Positions 8,134 to 15,548 of a stretch of 23,057 bases of DNA are shown piece after piece; positions within the stretch are counted from its first letter, which is position 1, and each line of letters starts with the position of its first letter. The DNA is from JAVXAG01 sp036660615 (lineage in GTDB: Bacteria; Bacillota; Clostridia; Peptostreptococcales; Anaerovoracaceae). The position numbers were made by a program, and so were the translations under genes. Location of the stretch: NCBI GenBank assembly GCA_036660615.1, contig JAVXAG010000015.1:1-23057 (forward strand). Reading direction: 5' to 3'. The notes under the pieces are model-generated. The model was given only the letters and a program-made list of their open reading frames with translations. It did no database searches and was not told the DNA's origin.

Positions 8134-8637
8134 ATGAAGTATTCTATTGTATACAGCAGTAAAACAGGCAACACAGCTAAACTAGCAGAGGTTGCAAAGA
8201 AAACATTGCCAGATGGTGATTGCGCATATTATGGCACACCTGATGGATTTGCAGATGAAACAGATTGCATATTTGTAGGGTTTTGGACTGAAAAAGGCAA
8301 ATGCGACGAAGTGATGACTGGATTTTTAAAGGGATTACAAAATAAACAATTATTTATTTTTGGAACTACTGGTTTTGGTGGGGACAAAGAATATCAAGAT
8401 ATGATTTTGGCAGAAGTTAAGACAAACCTTGATTCTTCAAATACAGTTGTTGGCTCATATGTTTGCCAGGGCGAAATGCCAGAGATGATTGGACAACGCT
8501 ACGAAAGTATGTTAAAAGAAAATCCAGAAGATGAGAAAATTAAGATGTTTTTTGAAAAATACAAAGCAGGTATTGGACATCCAGATGCAACTGATTTAGA
8601 TGGTTTTGTAAAAGTATTACAGAGCGCACATAAATAA
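8134..8637 (+). CDS. flavodoxin family protein
   Basis: A small FMN-binding electron-transfer protein of 167 residues. The N-terminal strand and phosphate-binding loop are clear: YSIVYSSKTGNTAKLA, with T11-G12-N13-T14 in the expected P-loop place. The 90s-like loop region reads FIFGTTGFGGDKEY. The protein is cytoplasmic, with no signal or membrane segment. It resembles the short stand-alone flavodoxins common in gut Clostridia, including those named BilS that accompany bilirubin reductase, but no bilR-like gene is in this window, so I give no symbol. The start has a strong Shine-Dalgarno (TGGAGG) 7 nt upstream. It is monocistronic: own promoter on the left, shared terminator with convergent metY on the right. 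Confidence 0.88.
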   Translation: MKYSIVYSSKTGNTAKLAEVAKKTLPDGDCAYYGTPDGFADETDCIFVGFWTEKGKCDEVMTGFLKGLQNKQLFIFGTTGFGGDKEYQDMILAEVKTNLDSSNTVVGSYVCQGEMPEMIGQRYESMLKENPEDEKIKMFFEKYKAGIGHPDATDLDGFVKVLQSAHK

Positions 8638-8649
8638 GCAAATTAAAAA

Positions 8650-8700
8650 AGCCTTCACAGAAACACATTTTTAGAATGATTAACTGTGGAGGCTTTATTT
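8650..8700. terminator. bidirectional terminator between the flavodoxin gene and metY
   Basis: AGCCTTCACAG (8650-8660) pairs with CTGTGGAGGCT (8684-8694) with one G-T wobble. An A-run lies before it and a T-rich run after it, so it can serve both convergent genes. Confidence 0.8.
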
Positions 8701-8702
8701 TA

Positions 8703-9989
8703 TTACTTTAAGCAGTCGAGAGCGTGTTTTACATCGGCAATCAAATCATCTGCATTTTCTAGGCCACATGACAATCTTACCAAATCTCCAGGGACACCAG
8801 CTGCTATTAATTCTTCATCATTCATTTGACGATGAGTTGAGCTGGCAGGGTGAAGACAACAAGTCCTTGCATCTGCAACGTGAGTTTCTATGGCAGCAAT
8901 CTTAAGGCCTTTCATAAAGTCAGAAGCCGCTTGGCGACCACCCTTTACTCCAAAACTGATTACACCACAAACACCATTTGGCAAATACTTTTGAGCAACT
9001 TGATAGTATTTATCATTTTTTAGACCAGGGTAACTTACCCATGCAATCTTGTCGTTTGATTGAAGAAACTCAGCAACCTTCTGCGCATTTTCACAGTGCC
9101 TTTGGACACGAACGTGAAGACTTTCTAGTCCAAGATTCAAGATAAATGAATTTTGTGGAGATGGCACAGAGCCAAAATCACGCATTAACTGTACACTTGC
9201 CTTTGTGATGTATGCACCGCCAATGCCGAAACGTTCAGTATATGTAACACCATGGTAACTTTCGTCAGGAGTGCAAAGTCCAGCGAATTTTTCAGGATAT
9301 TTTGTCCAATCAAAGTTGCCGGAGTCAACGATACAGCCACCAACAGTTGCGCCATGGCCGTCCATATATTTTGTAGTTGAGTGAGTTACGATATCCGCAC
9401 CCCACTGAAAAGGCCTGCAGTTTACTGGAGTAGCAAAAGTGTTATCCATTATTAGAGGAACACCATGGCTGTGAGCAGCCTTTGCAAATTTTTCTATATC
9501 AAGAACCGTCAAAGCTGGGTTGGCAATAGTTTCACCAAAGACAGCCTTTGTGTTTGGTCTAAAAGCAGCATTTAATTCTTCATCAGTGCAGTCAGGGGAA
9601 ACAAAAGTAAATTCAATTCCCATACGTTTCATAGTAACAGCAAATAAATTGTAAGTTCCGCCATAAATTGAAGAAGAAGAAACCACATGATCTCCGTTAG
9701 AGGCAATATTAAAAACTGAATAGAAAGAGGCAGCTTGTCCCGATGAAACTAGCATAGCCGCAGAACCGCCTTCCATTTCACATATTTTTGCAGCAACAGC
9801 ATCATTTGTGGGATTCTGAACTCTTGAATAAAAATATCCTTCAGTTTCTAAATCAAAGAGTTTCCCCATCTCTTCACTTGTATCGTATTTGAAAGTTGTA
9901 CTTTGAATAATTGGAATTTGCCTTGGCTCTCCATTTTCTGGATGGTAACCACCTTGGACGCAGGTTGTTTCTATTTTATAATCGCTCAT
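8703..9989 (-). CDS. metY: O-acetylhomoserine aminocarboxypropyltransferase / sulfhydrylase
   Basis: A PLP enzyme making homocysteine (or methionine from methanethiol) from O-acetylhomoserine and sulfide. At 428 residues it has the length of the MetY group, longer than the roughly 380-residue MetB/MetC enzymes. Visible family features: PIIQSTTFKYDT, YFYSRVQNPTNDAVAAKICE, the SSGQAA segment, and the PLP lysine Lys207 in THSTTKYMDGHG. The start has GGAAAGGAATT upstream, read on the minus strand. It is transcribed alone, divergent from the membrane protein gene at 10167. Related enzymes of the Cys/Met metabolism PLP family (methionine gamma-lyase, cystathionine gamma-synthase) are less likely given the length and the TxGGxGxT-less C-terminus. 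Confidence 0.92.
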   Translation of the reverse strand: MSDYKIETTCVQGGYHPENGEPRQIPIIQSTTFKYDTSEEMGKLFDLETEGYFYSRVQNPTNDAVAAKICEMEGGSAAMLVSSGQAASFYSVFNIASNGDHVVSSSSIYGGTYNLFAVTMKRMGIEFTFVSPDCTDEELNAAFRPNTKAVFGETIANPALTVLDIEKFAKAAHSHGVPLIMDNTFATPVNCRPFQWGADIVTHSTTKYMDGHGATVGGCIVDSGNFDWTKYPEKFAGLCTPDESYHGVTYTERFGIGGAYITKASVQLMRDFGSVPSPQNSFILNLGLESLHVRVQRHCENAQKVAEFLQSNDKIAWVSYPGLKNDKYYQVAQKYLPNGVCGVISFGVKGGRQAASDFMKGLKIAAIETHVADARTCCLHPASSTHRQMNDEELIAAGVPGDLVRLSCGLENADDLIADVKHALDCLK

Positions 9990-10030
9990 ATCTTAATTCC
10001 TTTCCGATGTAATGTATTTTAATATAGACT

Positions 10031-10059
10031 ATTATGACAGATTTTTTTCATATTGGCAA
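10031..10059 (-). promoter_or_regulatory. metY promoter
   Basis: Read on the minus strand: TTGCCA (10059-10054), a 17-nt spacer and CATAAT (10036-10031) preceded by TGT as an extended -10. It lies about 40 nt before the metY start. No T-box, SAM riboswitch or other leader fits in the short 5' region. Confidence 0.65.
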
Positions 10060-10100
10060 GATTATCACTAAATCTTCAAGAAAAGAACAAGCTAGGAGGG

Positions 10101-10129
10101 TTTACATATGGCAAAAAATGGGGTAAGAT
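10101..10129 (+). promoter_or_regulatory. promoter of the Cys-tail membrane protein gene
   Basis: TTTACA (10101-10106), a 17-nt spacer and TAAGAT (10124-10129). Transcription would begin near 10136, about 30 nt before the ATG at 10167, which rules out the longer upstream reading frame start at 10053. Confidence 0.65.
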
Positions 10130-10166
10130 AGTAGAAGAATTAAGAAATACTTATTTGGAGGAAAAT

Positions 10167-10565
10167 ATGTTAAAAAAATTAGACGAAGTATTATTTGGTA
10201 ATACAAGCAGAAAAATTGAACGCATTACAAAATGCTTAGCGATTATATTTGCAATCTTTGGTGTCTTGCTATTAGTAGCAGGAATTGGGCAAATCGCAAC
10301 ATTTATCAGTTACGGATGGTCAGACCCAGACGTTTTGATAGGTGTCATAATTACGATTTTAGGATTTAACTTGTTAGTGGGCGGATATGTAGGAAGCCTT
10401 CTTTGCATTGGATTTGCAAAGATAGTTAGAAATGCAGAGTACGATGAGTACCTTGACGATGAACTTTTTGAATGTTATGATGACGACTGTCAGTGCTGTA
10501 CAGAAGATACTTGCGATGGATGCAAAATGGAAGATGATATCGAAGAAGTAGTCATAAAAGAATAA
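10167..10565 (+). CDS. small two-helix membrane protein with cysteine-rich acidic tail, function unknown
   Basis: A 132-residue protein that I do not recognise. The order is a short charged N-terminus (MLKKLDEVLFGNTSRKIERI), a hydrophobic helix (about residues 24-46, CLAIIFAIFGVLLLVAGIG), a short loop with GWSDPD, a second hydrophobic stretch (about 55-85), then an acidic tail. The tail holds six cysteines in 17 residues (CYDDDCQCC, then CDGCK) and ends in Glu/Asp-rich sequence, suggesting a metal-binding or redox-sensitive cluster. ATG at 10167 is chosen because GGAGG sits 5 nt upstream and a good promoter lies just before it; the in-frame upstream ATG at 10053 lacks a ribosome site and would precede that promoter. 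Divergent from metY, followed by a strong terminator, so monocistronic. Confidence 0.75.
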   Translation: MLKKLDEVLFGNTSRKIERITKCLAIIFAIFGVLLLVAGIGQIATFISYGWSDPDVLIGVIITILGFNLLVGGYVGSLLCIGFAKIVRNAEYDEYLDDELFECYDDDCQCCTEDTCDGCKMEDDIEEVVIKE

Positions 10566-10613
10566 TAAAAACTCAGTTAAAAAGTTATTGAAACAATTGA
10601 TGAAAAAGCAAAT

Positions 10614-10659
10614 AAAGGAGCTTTGTACGGTGATAATTCACACTACAAAGCTCCTTTTT
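10614..10659 (+). terminator. intrinsic terminator after the Cys-tail gene
   Basis: A perfect 14-bp stem: AAAGGAGCTTTGTA (10614-10627) with TACAAAGCTCCTTT (10644-10657), loop of 16 nt, followed by more T residues. Confidence 0.9.
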
Positions 10660-10671
10660 GTATAATACCTT

Positions 10672-10700
10672 TTGACAGTGGTATAATAAAATTATATAAT
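10672..10700 (+). promoter_or_regulatory. consensus sigma-A promoter of murE
   Basis: TTGACA (10672-10677), a 17-nt spacer and TATAAT (10695-10700), matching consensus at all 12 positions. A second TGGTATAAT lies at 10679-10687. The murE start is about 30 nt downstream of the expected initiation point. Confidence 0.85.
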
Positions 10701-10735
10701 GTTTTTATCAGAATACATGTACAAGGAGATGCAAA

Positions 10736-12175
10736 ATGTTATTATCAAAGATGTTTGAAGGAGCCCCAAATCTAGAGATTGAGGGACTCTGTATAGATTC
10801 GAGAAAAGCACAAAAAAACTATATGTTTTTCTGTGTTGAAGGACTAGAAAATGATGGCCACAAATTTGTGGATTCAGCAATAAAAAATGGTGCAATAGCT
10901 ATTGTTCACACAAAGGATATCAGCAGTGAACAGCCAGGGATTGCGTATATAAAAGTAGCTGATATGAACAAGATGATCAATGATGTCAGCGACTTATTTT
11001 TTGGACAACCTAGCAGAAAAATGACAGTGTTCGGCATTACCGGAACAAATGGAAAGACTTCCACCGCCAATATAATAAAGGATATAATGTCCAGCTACAA
11101 ACCATGTGGATATATTGGAACAATTGCCATAAGCTACGGAGACGTGGTAAAGGCACCGGACTTGACAACACCGGATCCAATTGTTATTCATAGTAACCTA
11201 AAAGATATGGTTGACCATGGAATGAAAGCAGTTGCAATTGAGGTTAGCTCTCATGGACTAGCTTTGGGCAGAGTTGACACTGTGGATTTTGACTATGGAA
11301 TATTTACAAATTTGACTTATGACCACTTGGATTTTCATAAAACCATGGAAAACTATTTTGAAGCAAAGAAATTGCTTTTTAGAAACCTTAAACTTGGAGC
11401 AACGGCCATTTTGAATAGGGACGACATTAGTTATGAAGAACTTGAAAAATGTTGTCCTGCTAAATATGTAAGCTATGGAATTGATAATGAGGCAGATTAC
11501 AGAGCAACCAATATCGTAATGACACCTGATGGAACAAAATTCACTTTGACCTTCCAAGGACAGGATTATATAGTTACGACAAATTTGGTGGCAAGATATA
11601 ATGTATACAACTTAATGGGTGCTATGGCAGCAGTACATCAGTCCGGAATACCACTTGATGAAATTGTCTTGAAAGTTTGTAGGTTGAGTCAGATTGATGG
11701 CAGAATGGAAAAAATCAATGAAGGGCAATCATTTAATTTGATTGTGGACTATGCCCATACTCCAGACGGCTTTGAAAAAGTTTTTGAATACGGAAAAGCT
11801 ATTACACCAAAGGGAAATAGCATTGTTGCGGTCTTCGGTTGCGCTGGCAAAAGGGACAAGGCAAAACGTAGTGTTCTTGGCAGTATAGCCGGAAAGTACT
11901 GTGACAAGGTTATAGTGACTGAGGAAGATCCAAGGACGGAGAAGGCTGATGAAATCGCAGAGGAAATCCGTTCAGGCATTACAAATACTGAGAATGTCTA
12001 TATCCCCAATAGATATCAAGCTATTGAGGAAGCAATCAATGGCGCTAAAAAAGGTGACTGCATACTAATCCTTGGCAAAGGCGATGAAGAATATATGTAT
12101 AGACAAGATGGCAGAGAACCTTGGATGGGCGACCATGTTGCTGCAAGAAAAGCAGTACACAAATTATTAGGATAA
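10736..12175 (+). CDS. murE: MurE-type UDP-MurNAc-tripeptide synthetase
   Basis: ATP-dependent ligase adding the third peptide residue to UDP-MurNAc-L-Ala-D-Glu in cytoplasmic peptidoglycan synthesis. 479 residues, typical for MurE. The order is an N-terminal UDP-binding domain (LCIDSRKAQKNYMFFCVEG), a central ATPase domain with the P-loop GTNGKTS (Lys107) and TTPDP, then a C-terminal ligand domain with DYAHTPDGFEKV, FGCAGKRDKAKR and GKGDEEY. The substrate-selecting motif reads EDPR (397-400) rather than the DNPR of meso-diaminopimelate enzymes, so the amino acid added is not certain. It stands alone outside any dcw cluster, with its own consensus promoter and an AAGGAG Shine-Dalgarno. Many Clostridia carry two MurE-like proteins; this may be the accessory one (inference). 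Confidence 0.88.
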   Translation: MLLSKMFEGAPNLEIEGLCIDSRKAQKNYMFFCVEGLENDGHKFVDSAIKNGAIAIVHTKDISSEQPGIAYIKVADMNKMINDVSDLFFGQPSRKMTVFGITGTNGKTSTANIIKDIMSSYKPCGYIGTIAISYGDVVKAPDLTTPDPIVIHSNLKDMVDHGMKAVAIEVSSHGLALGRVDTVDFDYGIFTNLTYDHLDFHKTMENYFEAKKLLFRNLKLGATAILNRDDISYEELEKCCPAKYVSYGIDNEADYRATNIVMTPDGTKFTLTFQGQDYIVTTNLVARYNVYNLMGAMAAVHQSGIPLDEIVLKVCRLSQIDGRMEKINEGQSFNLIVDYAHTPDGFEKVFEYGKAITPKGNSIVAVFGCAGKRDKAKRSVLGSIAGKYCDKVIVTEEDPRTEKADEIAEEIRSGITNTENVYIPNRYQAIEEAINGAKKGDCILILGKGDEEYMYRQDGREPWMGDHVAARKAVHKLLG

Positions 12176-12255
12176 AAATTTCTATACTCTTTGGTGCTGG
12201 TGGTGGAACTGAGTTTTCATCATCAGCACTATTTGACTAACAATCGCAAAAAACT

Positions 12256-12310
12256 AAAAAACGTAAACACTCAAAGAAAATTGTATTTTCAAATGGGTAT
12301 TTACGTTTTC
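12256..12310. terminator. bidirectional terminator between murE and deoD
   Basis: AAAACGTAAA (12258-12267) pairs with TTTACGTTTT (12300-12309), with an inner helix GAAAAT/ATTTTC (12276-12290). A-rich and T-rich flanks suit both convergent genes. Confidence 0.65.
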
Positions 12311-12314
12311 AATT

Positions 12315-12344
12315 TATATATCGTCTACATATATATTGTCTACA
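12315..12344 (+). repeat. tandem 15-bp direct repeat, two copies
   Basis: TATATATCGTCTACA (12315-12329) is followed immediately by TATATATTGTCTACA (12330-12344), 14 of 15 identical. It sits between the terminator and the deoD stop codon; no function is apparent. Confidence 0.8.
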
Positions 12345-12345
12345 T

Positions 12346-13056
12346 CTATTTTATTGCTGCTTCCAAGGCTAATTTCATCATATCGGTAAATGCCGTTTGA
12401 CGTTCTTCAATAGTTGACTTCTCGCCAGTAACAAAATGGTCGCTGATGGTCATCATTGCAAGGGCATTTACGTTGTTGTAGGCTGCATTCATATATAGAG
12501 CAGCAGCTTCCATTTCAACCGCCATTACGCCCATAGAAGCCCAAGGTTTCCACCATTGGTCGCCAAGCTCATAAAAGACATCACAAGAAACAGTGTTACC
12601 TGCCTTGAAATTGATTTGATTCTCGGAGCTGGCAGCTTGAACCTTTTGCAAAAGTTCATAACTTGCACAAGGTGAGAATTGACCAGGAACCTTAAACGCA
12701 TGAGAATAGTTTGAGTCAGTTGAAGTTGCCAAACTGACAACTATGTCACCAACATCGATATCCTTATGAAAAGAACCAGCAGTTCCGATTCTAATAAGAT
12801 TTTCTACGCCATATTCAGTAATAAGCTCCCAAGAGTATATGCCCATTGACGGCATACCCATACCGCTACCTTGAACGGAAACAGGAACACCTTTGTAAGT
12901 ACCGGTATATCCGTACATCCCTCTGACTTCGCTATAAAGGACAGCAGAATCTAAAAAGTTTTCTGCAATAAATTTTGCACGCAACGGATCGCCAGGCATC
13001 AAAACTGTTTTGGCTATTAAGCCTTTTGTACTGTCGATTGCAATGTGGTTACTCAT
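12346..13056 (-). CDS. deoD: purine-nucleoside phosphorylase, DeoD type
   Basis: Cytoplasmic enzyme of purine salvage that splits purine nucleosides with phosphate into base and (deoxy)ribose-1-phosphate. At 236 residues it fits the hexameric bacterial DeoD group. Motifs in order: VLMPGDPLRAKFIAENFL, the phosphate-binding GSGMGMPSMGIYSWEL, RIGTAGSFH, VEMEAAALYMNA, and TISDHF with the general-acid Asp206, matching Asp204 of the E. coli enzyme. The start has a GGAAG Shine-Dalgarno on the minus strand. It lies downstream of rpsT on the same strand but is separated from it by a terminator. No other nucleoside genes (deoC, pdp, cdd) are adjacent. Confidence 0.95.
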   Translation of the reverse strand: MSNHIAIDSTKGLIAKTVLMPGDPLRAKFIAENFLDSAVLYSEVRGMYGYTGTYKGVPVSVQGSGMGMPSMGIYSWELITEYGVENLIRIGTAGSFHKDIDVGDIVVSLATSTDSNYSHAFKVPGQFSPCASYELLQKVQAASSENQINFKAGNTVSCDVFYELGDQWWKPWASMGVMAVEMEAAALYMNAAYNNVNALAMMTISDHFVTGEKSTIEERQTAFTDMMKLALEAAIK

Positions 13057-13093
13057 AAAAATTACTTCCTTTCAAATTAATAAAAGCTATAGA

Positions 13094-13125
13094 AAAAACG
13101 ATGGGAGACACATTCCATCGTTTTT
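13094..13125 (-). terminator. rpsT terminator
   Basis: On the minus strand AAAAACGATGG pairs with CCATCGTTTTT (13125-13115 with 13104-13094), loop of 10 nt, ending in a T-run. It separates rpsT from deoD. Confidence 0.85.
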
Positions 13126-13182
13126 GTTTCTCTGCTCATAGCATGTGTATTTAACTTATACACTGGTGGGGACGGGTGAGAC

Positions 13183-13455
13183 TTACTTTGCTGCTTTTGC
13201 AGCGTTGAATCTTTTTGTTAATCTAGAAACTTTTCTTGCAGCAGCGTTCTTATGGATCGTATGCTTTGCAGCAGCTTGCATTAGTCTTTTTTCAGCTAAA
13301 GCTAATTTTTCTGCAGCAAGATCTAAATCTCCAGCTACTAAAGCAGCTTCGAAGTTTTTTAGAATAGCTTTAAGATGTCCTTTAACTCTTTTGTTTCGTA
13401 AAGTTTTCTTATCAATAACTCTGATTCTTTTTTTTGCGGATTTAATATTTGCCAT
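13183..13455 (-). CDS. rpsT: 30S ribosomal protein S20
   Basis: Small ribosomal subunit protein that binds 16S rRNA at the base of the subunit. 90 residues, typical length, with the conserved start MANIKSAKKRIRVIDKKTLR, an extremely basic composition, and the C-terminal IHKNAAARKVSRLTKR. The ribosome site is GGGGTGA, 7-8 nt before the ATG on the minus strand. Transcribed alone from the promoter at 13516-13544 and closed by its own terminator. It sits divergent to gpr; rpsT next to gpr-spoIIP-lepA is common in Clostridia and supports the lineage call. Confidence 0.97.
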   Translation of the reverse strand: MANIKSAKKRIRVIDKKTLRNKRVKGHLKAILKNFEAALVAGDLDLAAEKLALAEKRLMQAAAKHTIHKNAAARKVSRLTKRFNAAKAAK

Positions 13456-13515
13456 GTGTATTCACCCCACTTTTATCATATTTTTAGCATTTTTTTAGCT
13501 AAATTCGCACATATA

Positions 13516-13544
13516 AGTATACTTGAATAAAACTCAAATTGCAA
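13516..13544 (-). promoter_or_regulatory. rpsT promoter
   Basis: Read on the minus strand: TTGCAA (13544-13539), a 17-nt spacer and TATACT (13521-13516). This yields a leader of roughly 50 nt with short TAGC-containing A/T-rich repeats before the ribosome site. Confidence 0.7.
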
Positions 13545-13621
13545 GGGGAAAATAGGATTTAGATAGAAAATTCAATAAAAAATAGGACAAGCAAAGAAAA
13601 AAGATAAGAAAGAGGTAAAAA

Positions 13622-14521
13622 ATGAAATACAGAACAGATTTGGCCATAGAAAATATGGAACAATACGACGAAGCCAGAAATGACGCAGGGAACAATATTG
13701 GCAACATTGATGGGGTTATTTTGGATAAAAAAGAATACGATGAAGACATAGTTGCAACTAGAATTCAAATAACAAATCCCAATGGTGAGGCATCACTTGG
13801 AAAGCCAATGGGAAACTATATTACTTTGGAAATAAATGGGATTTTGGAAGAAAAAGACCATATAAAAGAACGCAGTGCAAAAGCCTTGGCAGAGGAACTA
13901 AAAAAGATGATGAAATTCCACTACAATTTCAAGGCACTTGTAGTAGGTCTTGGAAATGAAAAAGTGACACCTGACAGTCTAGGCCCTTTTGCTTTGTCAA
14001 AAGTGAAAATAACCAGTCATTTGTTCCGCATATTTCAGTGTGACGGAGATGACCAATACGGCAATATTTGTGGAATAGCACCGGGAGTTACTGGAACTAC
14101 AGGAATAGAAACAGCAGAGTTAATAGAAAAAGTGGTGGCTTTGTCCAAACCAGAAGTAGTTGTGGTAATTGACTCTTTGGCGGCAAAGAACATAGACAGG
14201 GTAAGCACCACAATTCAAATATGTGATACGGGAATTTCACCAGGAGCGGGTATGGGAAACAATAGAAAACAGCTTAACAAAGAAACCCTTGGAGTAAAAG
14301 TTATCGCTATAGGTGTACCCACAGTCATTGATTCAAAGACACTAATAATAGATGCTTTGTCAGAATCACAATTTGATGAGGAACAAATAGAAAAATATTT
14401 AGGTGGCAAAGACTTTGAAATGATTGTAACTTCAACGGACATTGACCTAATCATAAAAGAATTTTCCGATATTATTGCAAATGGAATTAATATAACTGTG
14501 CATCCCGGCATATACTCATAG
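13622..14521 (+). CDS. gpr: GPR endopeptidase (spore germination protease)
   Basis: Protease stored as a zymogen in the forespore; at germination it degrades small acid-soluble spore proteins. The conserved N-terminus RTDLAIE begins at residue 4, so almost no propeptide precedes it. Key aspartates are in TPDSLGP (Asp118) and VIDSLAAK (Asp184). Their 66-residue separation equals that of Asp127 and Asp193 in the Bacillus megaterium enzyme. CDTGISPGAGMGNNR follows. 299 residues, shorter than the roughly 370 of Bacillus GPR. The ribosome site is AGAGG. A possible sigma-G/F-like element (TGAATA at 13524, GAAAATA at 13548) overlaps the divergent rpsT promoter, but its -10 match is weak. spoIIP follows by 19 nt. 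Confidence 0.95.
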   Translation: MKYRTDLAIENMEQYDEARNDAGNNIGNIDGVILDKKEYDEDIVATRIQITNPNGEASLGKPMGNYITLEINGILEEKDHIKERSAKALAEELKKMMKFHYNFKALVVGLGNEKVTPDSLGPFALSKVKITSHLFRIFQCDGDDQYGNICGIAPGVTGTTGIETAELIEKVVALSKPEVVVVIDSLAAKNIDRVSTTIQICDTGISPGAGMGNNRKQLNKETLGVKVIAIGVPTVIDSKTLIIDALSESQFDEEQIEKYLGGKDFEMIVTSTDIDLIIKEFSDIIANGINITVHPGIYS

Positions 14522-14540
14522 AGTACATTAAGGGGGGACT

Positions 14541-15389
14541 ATGAATAAAAAGGGATTAATACTTTTGTTTGTGTTTATATATTTTCTGACCATATGCTTT
14601 TCTATTGGCGGAATACCAAAAGATGCGGAGAGAACGGGGCTTTTCGGAATAAATCTTTCAGGGGAAAAAGTCAGCGCTCTTTGTTTGGCGACGGCTTATC
14701 CATCTATGAAAATAGATTTTTCTTCTGCGGAACGAGTTGAAGGTGAAAAAGAGAAGGACGAGGAAGAGCCTCTGGAAAAAGAGACAAAGACACCTACAGG
14801 GAAACCGAAGGTGCTTATTTACCATACTCACGCAACAGAATCTTACCTGCCTTCATCAGCAGGAAATTATCACACAACCAAAGAAAAAGATACTGTAAGA
14901 GAAGTCGGTGAAGTTCTCAAAAAAAGTTTGGAACAAGAGGGGATATCGGTAATTCACAATAAAATCATTCACGATAACCCTTCATACAACGATGCCTATA
15001 CCAGAAGTTTTGAGACCATTTCAGAGATTCTAAAAAAATATCCGTCAATTGAGTGCATTATTGATTTGCATAGAGATGCCACTGCTGCCAAGGTTCAAGG
15101 CCCTACATGGCAAGTCGGTGGAAAGGATTGCTCTGTTTATTCCTATGTCATAAGTACGGGAACTGCCAACTACAACAAAAGTAAAAAGTTTTTAGTGGAG
15201 ATGAATGAAATCGGAGCCAAAGGCTATGGTGGTTATACTGGTGAAATTCTAGAAAGGCCATACAGCTATAATCAAGAATTATGTGGCAAATCAATTTTGA
15301 TAGAAATAGGCAATAATAGGAACAATATAAAAGAGGCAAGAAATTGTGCTGCGATTTATGGAAAAATCATGGCAAAGGCGTTGGAGTAA
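14541..15389 (+). CDS. spoIIP: stage II sporulation protein P
   Basis: Membrane-anchored amidase/endopeptidase of the SpoIID-SpoIIM-SpoIIP complex that removes septal peptidoglycan during forespore engulfment. A single N-terminal membrane segment (about residues 4-22) is followed by a low-complexity Glu/Lys linker (about 60-90). The catalytic domain then shows IYHTHATESY (His95, Glu100), IDLHRDAT (His177) and ILIEIGNNRN near the C-terminus, the expected metal-binding and catalytic positions. 282 residues, compact compared with the roughly 400 of Bacillus. The start has a strong AGGGGGG Shine-Dalgarno and lies 19 nt after gpr, so the two are very likely co-transcribed in the sporulation programme. 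Confidence 0.94.
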   Translation: MNKKGLILLFVFIYFLTICFSIGGIPKDAERTGLFGINLSGEKVSALCLATAYPSMKIDFSSAERVEGEKEKDEEEPLEKETKTPTGKPKVLIYHTHATESYLPSSAGNYHTTKEKDTVREVGEVLKKSLEQEGISVIHNKIIHDNPSYNDAYTRSFETISEILKKYPSIECIIDLHRDATAAKVQGPTWQVGGKDCSVYSYVISTGTANYNKSKKFLVEMNEIGAKGYGGYTGEILERPYSYNQELCGKSILIEIGNNRNNIKEARNCAAIYGKIMAKALE

Positions 15390-15413
15390 CTTGGAAAGTA
15401 GAGGAAAAAACAA

Positions 15414-15548
15414 ATGAAAAAGTTTCTAAAATGGTTTATGGTGTTCACGATATTTTTTATTGGAACACTTGCAATTCTTCAGGTGGACAACCAGTGTTTT
15501 GAAATGACAGGTTCAGGTGGAGTTATGGCGAAGTTTGAGATATTTTGA
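15414..15548 (+). CDS. small single-pass membrane protein, 44 residues, unknown function
   Basis: A short ORF between spoIIP and lepA. It begins MKKFLKWFMVFTIFFIGTLA, a basic start followed by one hydrophobic helix (about residues 7-23), then a short polar tail ILQVDNQCFEMTGSGGVMA and KFEIF. A ribosome site AGAGG lies 9-10 nt upstream, and the gap to spoIIP is 24 nt. I do not recognise a family. Its place in the gpr-spoIIP transcript suggests possible forespore or spore-membrane expression (inference). A spurious ORF is the alternative, but start signal, orientation and clean membrane topology favour a real gene. Confidence 0.6.
   Translation: MKKFLKWFMVFTIFFIGTLAILQVDNQCFEMTGSGGVMAKFEIF

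Noticed and set aside
10053..10166. Longer N-terminus for the Cys-tail protein
   Set aside because: There is no ribosome site at 10053 and a strong promoter lies downstream of it; the ATG at 10167 has GGAGG at 5 nt.
12191..12400. 69-codon plus-strand ORF after murE
   Set aside because: It crosses the terminator, tandem repeat and the end of deoD, has no ribosome site, and encodes a low-complexity sequence.
13145..13163. Inverted repeat GTGTAT/ATACAC between rpsT and deoD
   Set aside because: Only 6 bp with a 7-nt loop and no clear promoter next to it; too weak to call an operator.
13145..13498. 117-codon plus-strand ORF
   Set aside because: It is the antisense shadow of rpsT, whose basic protein gives an open hydrophobic frame on the other strand.
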